From contig WFSH01000005.1 in assembly GCA_015486145.1 (NCBI GenBank), positions 1 to 10,116 on the forward strand: 10,116 nucleotides of DNA, read 5' to 3'. Below are positions 6,527 through 10,116 of the stretch, piece by piece. Source of the stretch: Mesoaciditogaceae bacterium. GTDB lineage: Bacteria > Thermotogota > Thermotogae > Mesoaciditogales > Mesoaciditogaceae. The first letter of the stretch is position 1; the number at the start of each line of letters is the position of its first letter. The notes under the pieces were generated by a model. The model did not search any database and was not told the origin of the DNA. It saw only the letters and a program-made list of their open reading frames with translations. The position numbers and the translations under genes were made by a program.

Positions 6527-7342
6527 TCATTCTCTTTCAACTGGCATAACGAGGCAACTTGGTCCCCCGGTACCCTTCACGAATTCTGACAAATCAATCA
6601 CATGTACTTTCACCCCAGCTTTATCCAGTTTGTCGATTGTTTCATAATTTTTTGCATCGGCAATTACTTCATTCTCCCCTAAACATATCACATTTCCACT
6701 GATAAACGTGCTGTTTGAAACCTCAACTTTGTCAAAACCTTCAAAAAAATCGTTATCAAAGACTCCGCGACAATACAGAACGCGGTCATGACCGATCAAA
6801 CTCATCGCTCCACCTATATGCAAATAAGGCAAAGGTACGACGGCCGTTCTCACTTCATACCCCATGCCACTTAGCAGTTCCGAAATTTGTTTCACACCCT
6901 CCGCATTAGTTCTTCTGGAACGACCAACAAAAGCAACGTTTCCCGCCAATATAACATCACCACCCTCGACGGTAGCGGGTGCTTTAATGGTCCCAATTTG
7001 TTTCTCTCCAATAGAAGATAAAACTTCAGACATCCAACTTTCTTCTCCTCGCCTCGAAGGTAATCCCATTCTTACCTTAACATATCCTTTAGGGGTACAA
7101 AAAGCTGTATCCCTCGTAAAGACGGAATTTGGATGACCCTTGAGCTCTGGAATGTCTATCACCTCACATCCGAACTCTCTAAGGACCGATTTTAGTTCAT
7201 CATGTTGACTGATAGCTCTCTCACGATCCGCAAGTTTTGTTATATTATGCGCTCCTTTGTCATCGGCACTGACCTGGAAATATTCAAAATGAGGCGTACA
7301 CACCACAACTTTTACCAACCTGTCCCCTTCGCTTTCTAACAA
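6527..7342 (-). CDS. Dimethylarginine dimethylaminohydrolase-like (amidinotransferase superfamily) hydrolase
   Basis: Protein of 271 residues with the five-bladed guanidine-modifying fold signature motifs: FTRD (75-78; Asp78), EGGDV (126-130; Glu126), a catalytic His candidate in LHIGGAM (174-180; His175) and a C-terminal nucleophile in GGPSCLVMP (259-267; Cys263). This pattern fits dimethylarginine dimethylaminohydrolases and their relatives, which hydrolyse methylated arginine or arginine itself to citrulline plus an amine or ammonia. The true substrate is not shown, and arginine deiminase or another guanidino hydrolase is possible. The start is taken as TTG 7342-7340 after GAGGTGA (7358-7352). 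A second TTG at 7318-7316, giving MVKVVVCTPHFEYF, also has a purine-rich run before it and would trim eight residues that precede the first predicted strand. The gene follows the pRiA4b-type gene by 24 bp and is probably cotranscribed with it. Confidence 0.82.
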   Translation of the reverse strand: MLESEGDRLVKVVVCTPHFEYFQVSADDKGAHNITKLADRERAISQHDELKSVLREFGCEVIDIPELKGHPNSVFTRDTAFCTPKGYVKVRMGLPSRRGEESWMSEVLSSIGEKQIGTIKAPATVEGGDVILAGNVAFVGRSRRTNAEGVKQISELLSGMGYEVRTAVVPLPYLHIGGAMSLIGHDRVLYCRGVFDNDFFEGFDKVEVSNSTFISGNVICLGENEVIADAKNYETIDKLDKAGVKVHVIDLSEFVKGTGGPSCLVMPVERE

Positions 7343-7366
7343 ATCAGAAACTCACCTCGCCTATCA

Positions 7367-7936
7367 TCAGAATATGTTTTTGAGTCTCTTGTCTGGATCA
7401 TCAAATACGACTTTTTTCGCATCAAAATCTTCTGGATCAAAATCTCCACCGAGCCATTCCAACATTTCCTCGTACTCTTCATTTTCAGGATCCCGTATAA
7501 TTTCCAAAAGGTTTTCGTATCCTCCAACTCCCCCACAATCTTCAGGTGGACACGCTCTTCTCCCATCTACACATTTTGGATAAACAGTTCCTCTTTCTCT
7601 CGGAAGTATTTTTTCTAACAGCACCTCATGTACCCAGTCATCACCAAAATCATATTCATACTTTGCGATCCTATTTTCGAGAGTAAAATAATCTGCTATT
7701 TTTTGTCTCCAACCTCTCAGAACTTTCCTACCAAATTCCTCATCCGGAAATCCTATGTTCACCTTCAAACCCGTCAAAGGATTCAACATACTAAATTCGT
7801 GAAGATGGGAATCTGACCATCCCATCGCGTCTTGAATAGCCACATGCAGATCCCAAAACGTGTATGTTTTTGGTACCTGTATTCGCCTCCAAATCGGAGG
7901 TTTGATCTCTTTTAAAGTTATTTTAAATTGGTACAC
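7367..7936 (-). CDS. Plasmid pRiA4b ORF-3 family protein
   Basis: A 189-residue protein, normal length for the family. Recognisable features are the N-terminal YQFKITLKEIKPPIWRR (2-18), DFGDDWVHEV (96-105), the acidic Cys/Gly segment CVDGRRACPPEDCGGVGGY (122-140; Cys122, 129, 134) and GDFDPEDFD (164-172). The family is widespread and its molecular function is unestablished; I infer none here. The first in-frame start after the last stop is GTG 7936-7934, which touches the preceding TAA. A perfect ribosome site (7970-7963) instead serves a seven-codon frame just upstream, so the start is unusual (see finding). AGGAAG at 7951-7946 could serve the GTG. The gene ends with TGA and is followed by in-frame TGA and TAG, three stops in a row. 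It is followed by the amidinohydrolase-like gene. Confidence 0.85.
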   Translation of the reverse strand: MYQFKITLKEIKPPIWRRIQVPKTYTFWDLHVAIQDAMGWSDSHLHEFSMLNPLTGLKVNIGFPDEEFGRKVLRGWRQKIADYFTLENRIAKYEYDFGDDWVHEVLLEKILPRERGTVYPKCVDGRRACPPEDCGGVGGYENLLEIIRDPENEEYEEMLEWLGGDFDPEDFDAKKVVFDDPDKRLKNIF

Positions 7937-7970
7937 TTAATCGTACTTCCTTTTCATCATAGCCTCCTTT
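7937..7970 (-). promoter_or_regulatory. Strong ribosome site plus seven-codon minicistron ahead of the pRiA4b-type gene
   Basis: On the minus strand AAAGGAGG (7970-7963) precedes ATGATG (7960-7955). The frame reads MMKRKYD, then TAA (7939-7937), and the next codon is the GTG of the main gene, in the same frame. Either the short peptide is translated and ribosomes reinitiate at the adjoining GTG, or the TAA is a nonsense change in the original start region. TATGAT (7961-7956) also resembles a -10 element; if used, the message would begin near 7949 and skip the minicistron. Confidence 0.6.
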
Positions 7971-7978
7971 GTTTACAC

Positions 7979-8005
7979 AAAAAAAGCCCCTAAAGGGGGC
8001 TTTTT
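7979..8005 (-). terminator. Rho-independent terminator after secF
   Basis: GCCCC (7986-7990) pairs with GGGGC (7996-8000) around a short loop. Reading the minus strand, the stem is followed by seven T (7985-7979), a canonical terminator 13 bp past the secF stop. A T run also follows on the plus strand (8001-8005), so it can act in both directions. Only about 9 bp separate it from the ribosome site of the next minus-strand gene. Confidence 0.9.
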
Positions 8006-8017
8006 CAACACAAAAAC

Positions 8018-8947
8018 TCACCGTCTTAATGCAACTTTTCTTCTTCTCTTCTCCAACCAACCTATTAATATAGGACTGGCAATGTATATCGAAGAGTAAG
8101 TTCCGGTTATGACTCCAAAACTCATACCAAAAGCAAAGGGGCGCAAAACAGGACCCGAGAACAAGTACAAGACAAACACCACTATAAAAGTGGTAAAAGA
8201 TGTATTTATAGTTCTTGAAAGAGTTTGATTTATGGACACATTCACAATTTCGTCCATTGGTTTCCCACGCATTTTTTTGAGATTTTCACGTATTCTGGAA
8301 TAGACAACAACCGTATCGTTCAAAGAGTACCCCAACAAAGTCAGCAACGAAGCAACAACCGTACTGTTAAAAGTTATCCAAAAAATGGAATACAACCCAG
8401 CTGTGATAACCAAATCGTGTATCAAAGAGGCAAGCGCTCCTACACCAAATACAAATTGGAATCGAAAAGCCATGTATATCAAAAGCGCTATACCGGCAAC
8501 GATCGATGCCCACATTGCCGACTGTCTCAACCCAGCCGCGGCATATCCACTGACAGTTTGAAAAGATTCAAAGTGTACATTTTCTCCACGTTTTTTTGCT
8601 ATTTCTTGTACAGTTGCCTCAAACTTATCCTTCTGAGTTGGACTGAAAAACTGTCCCACCGTTAAACTGAAAAGAGAACGTTTTGCCTGTGTGCCACTTG
8701 TAACAAGATTATGTAGTTTCGAAATGCTTGCGTTCTTAAAGATTGGATCGGCTTTTGAAAAAATTCCTCTGACTTCTGACGGGGTCATTTCTAAATTGTT
8801 AAAAGAAACACTCATGCTCGTTCCACCATGAAAATCAACACCCAAATTGAATCCACGCACAAAAATGAAAATGATCGAAAGAGCGATCATGGCAAGCGAT
8901 ATAGATATGAATATATATCGCGGCCCAACAAAGTTTATATTCTTCAT
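8018..8947 (-). CDS. secF: Protein translocase subunit SecF
   Basis: Inner-membrane subunit of the SecDF complex, which uses the proton (or sodium) gradient to pull exported proteins through SecYEG from the outer side. The 309 residues hold a first membrane span (about 11-31), GVDFHGGT (36-43), an external domain (about 45-135), and five further spans between about 145 and 297. The transport signature GYSLNDTVVVYSRIREN (206-222) has Asp211, the residue expected in the ion path, and a basic C-terminal tail ends the protein. Length is normal for a stand-alone SecF. ATG 8947-8945 overlaps the secD stop in an ATGA arrangement, with AAAGGAGG inside the end of secD, so translation is coupled. A terminator closes the unit 13 bp downstream. 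Confidence 0.96.
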   Translation of the reverse strand: MKNINFVGPRYIFISISLAMIALSIIFIFVRGFNLGVDFHGGTSMSVSFNNLEMTPSEVRGIFSKADPIFKNASISKLHNLVTSGTQAKRSLFSLTVGQFFSPTQKDKFEATVQEIAKKRGENVHFESFQTVSGYAAAGLRQSAMWASIVAGIALLIYMAFRFQFVFGVGALASLIHDLVITAGLYSIFWITFNSTVVASLLTLLGYSLNDTVVVYSRIRENLKKMRGKPMDEIVNVSINQTLSRTINTSFTTFIVVFVLYLFSGPVLRPFAFGMSFGVITGTYSSIYIASPILIGWLEKRRRKVALRR

Positions 8948-10116
8948 CGACTCCTTCCTCCTTTAATACTCGCCGGTTGTTCAGAGATGGTTGCGTATTT
9001 ATTCTTGATGAGCGGGGCCATCAAATCCAAAATATACCTGGAAACCACCAATGAAGTGAAAATCGTGCCAACGATACCTATCGTCAAAGTCACAGCAAAT
9101 CCTTTAATCGAGCCTGTGCCAAAGTAATAAAGCACGAATGCCGTGATCAGAGTCGTGATATTCGCATCAAGTATGACGGCAACAGACTTATTGAATCCAG
9201 CAGCTATAGAAGCTCTCATGGTTTTACCCGTGCGCATTTCTTCTTTTACCCTTTCAAAAATTATGACGTTTCCATCAACCGTTGTGCCGACTGTCAGTAT
9301 AATACCGGCAATTCCAGGAAGGGTGAGTATTCCATGCGTGAGTGCAAGCATACCGAAAACAAAGAAAGCGTTGTAAAAGAGAGCTATAACGGCTACCAAT
9401 CCCATCGCACCTAAGTAATAAATCAACATGTACACCATCACGAGCAATATACCTATTAACCCTACGATCAAACTTCTTCTTATGACATCAGCACCAAGCG
9501 TTGGCCCCATCGTTTGCTCTTCCGTCAACTTAAGGCTAACGGGAAGGTTACCACTACGTATAAGCGCTGCCAAATCTTGAGCCTGATTGTACGTGAAGTT
9601 ACCGGTGATCTCTGCACTACCACCTTGAATGGCAGTTTGCACCACAGGAGCACTGAGCACGTAATTATCCATAACGATCGCCAGCTGTTTCCCAATAAGA
9701 GCTTGCGTTATCTGAAAGAAAATACTCGCTCCTTTCGGATTGAATGTTAAATTTATTTTCCATCCTCCACGTTGAGTATCGACCGCGGCTCTCGCGTTGC
9801 TCACGTAATTACCAGACAGTTGTAACCTGCCGGCACCAACTTGGATGTATTTGTTCACCAGATACCAAACATCGGTAGAATTTTTCGATTGAAGCCACTG
9901 GGCGCCCGCGTAACTAAGCCCTATCTTGGGTGCGGGTTTAACCGATGACCTAACTTCATCAAGTACCTGTGCAAAATACAGTTGAGCCTTCTGGCCTATG
10001 AGTTTTTCAGCCTTTTTGGGATTATCTATACCTGGAATCTCTACTCGAATTCCATTATTTCCAACTGCCGAAACGATTGCTTCCGTGAAATTTGCGTCAT
10101 CGAGCCTTCGTCTTAA
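8944..10116 (-). CDS. secD: Protein translocase subunit SecD, N-terminus cut by the window edge
   Basis: The last 390 codons of secD; the frame is open to the right edge, so the first membrane span and part of the periplasmic domain are missing. Numbering from the edge, the periplasmic base begins with RRRLDDANFTEAIV (2-15) and continues with RVEIPGI (24-30). The segment with PKGASIFFQIT (127-137) and MDNYVLSAPVV (149-159) is typical of the head/base region. LPVSLKLTEEQTMGPTLGAD (191-210) leads into spans at about 215-235, 237-259, 266-286, 312-333 and 337-363. In the fourth span GTTVDGNVIIFERVKEE (277-293) carries Asp281, the conserved acidic residue of the ion path. The usual family wording is MAVDANVLIFER, so the neighbours of the Asp differ slightly. 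It overlaps secF by 4 bp. Confidence 0.96.
   Translation of the reverse strand, partial: LRRRLDDANFTEAIVSAVGNNGIRVEIPGIDNPKKAEKLIGQKAQLYFAQVLDEVRSSVKPAPKIGLSYAGAQWLQSKNSTDVWYLVNKYIQVGAGRLQLSGNYVSNARAAVDTQRGGWKINLTFNPKGASIFFQITQALIGKQLAIVMDNYVLSAPVVQTAIQGGSAEITGNFTYNQAQDLAALIRSGNLPVSLKLTEEQTMGPTLGADVIRRSLIVGLIGILLVMVYMLIYYLGAMGLVAVIALFYNAFFVFGMLALTHGILTLPGIAGIILTVGTTVDGNVIIFERVKEEMRTGKTMRASIAAGFNKSVAVILDANITTLITAFVLYYFGTGSIKGFAVTLTIGIVGTIFTSLVVSRYILDLMAPLIKNKYATISEQPASIKGGRSR

Noticed and set aside
7989..7997. CCTAAAGGG occurs both at 1001-1009 and in the secF terminator
   Set aside because: The word is near-palindromic and part of a hairpin in both places; surrounding bases do not match, so it is not a dispersed repeat.
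8225..8665. A 146-codon plus-strand frame opposite secF
   Set aside because: It is fully antisense to a well-conserved secF; its composition is what a shadow frame would give.
1..10116. CRISPR array, insertion sequence, toxin-antitoxin pair or defence cluster
   Set aside because: No spaced direct repeats, transposase motifs or paired small toxin-like genes were seen on either strand.

Overview
The window looks like an ordinary chromosomal stretch from an AT-leaning, Gram-negative-type anaerobe, most plausibly a member of the Thermotogota. The reasons are a class II (B12-dependent) ribonucleotide reductase whose active-site cysteines sit within one or two residues of those I recall for the Thermotoga maritima enzyme, a TGS-domain nucleoside kinase, separate secD and secF genes, strong GGAGG ribosome sites and common GTG/TTG starts. 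This placement is inference from family resemblance; no ribosomal RNA is present to confirm it.

Layout, left to right. (1) Minus strand, 1-698: the N-terminal third of a large iron-sulfur/molybdopterin oxidoreductase, best read as an NAD(P)-dependent formate dehydrogenase alpha subunit, cut by the window edge. It has a near-ideal promoter at 803-830. (2) Plus strand, 858-931: tRNA-Gln(TTG) with encoded CCA, divergent from (1), followed by a hairpin terminator and a structured noncoding stretch up to about 1050. (3) Plus strand, 1174-3857: a two-gene unit, a WecA/TagO-type polyprenyl-phosphate GlcNAc-1-phosphate transferase and a uridine-kinase-like P-loop nucleoside kinase fused to TGS/ThrRS-like domains. 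(4) Plus strand, 3955-6477: nrdJ, preceded by two NrdR-type boxes 30 bp apart that straddle an extended -10 promoter, and followed by a terminator. (5) Minus strand, 7936-6527: a pRiA4b ORF-3 family protein and a dimethylarginine dimethylaminohydrolase-like enzyme, 24 bp apart. (6) Minus strand, 10116-8018: secD (5' end cut) and secF, overlapping by 4 bp, closed by a terminator.

Functionally the genes are a mosaic of core processes rather than one system: redox metabolism (1), translation (2), envelope glycan priming and nucleotide salvage (3), dNTP synthesis under NrdR control (4), a guanidino-compound hydrolase with an uncharacterised partner (5), and the membrane motor that assists Sec export (6). 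I found no mobile element, CRISPR array, toxin-antitoxin pair or defence island. The observations most worth checking are the tandem NrdR boxes, the seven-codon minicistron or in-frame nonsense codon at the start of the pRiA4b-type gene, and the paired hairpins after the tRNA. I see no convincing undescribed multi-gene system here.
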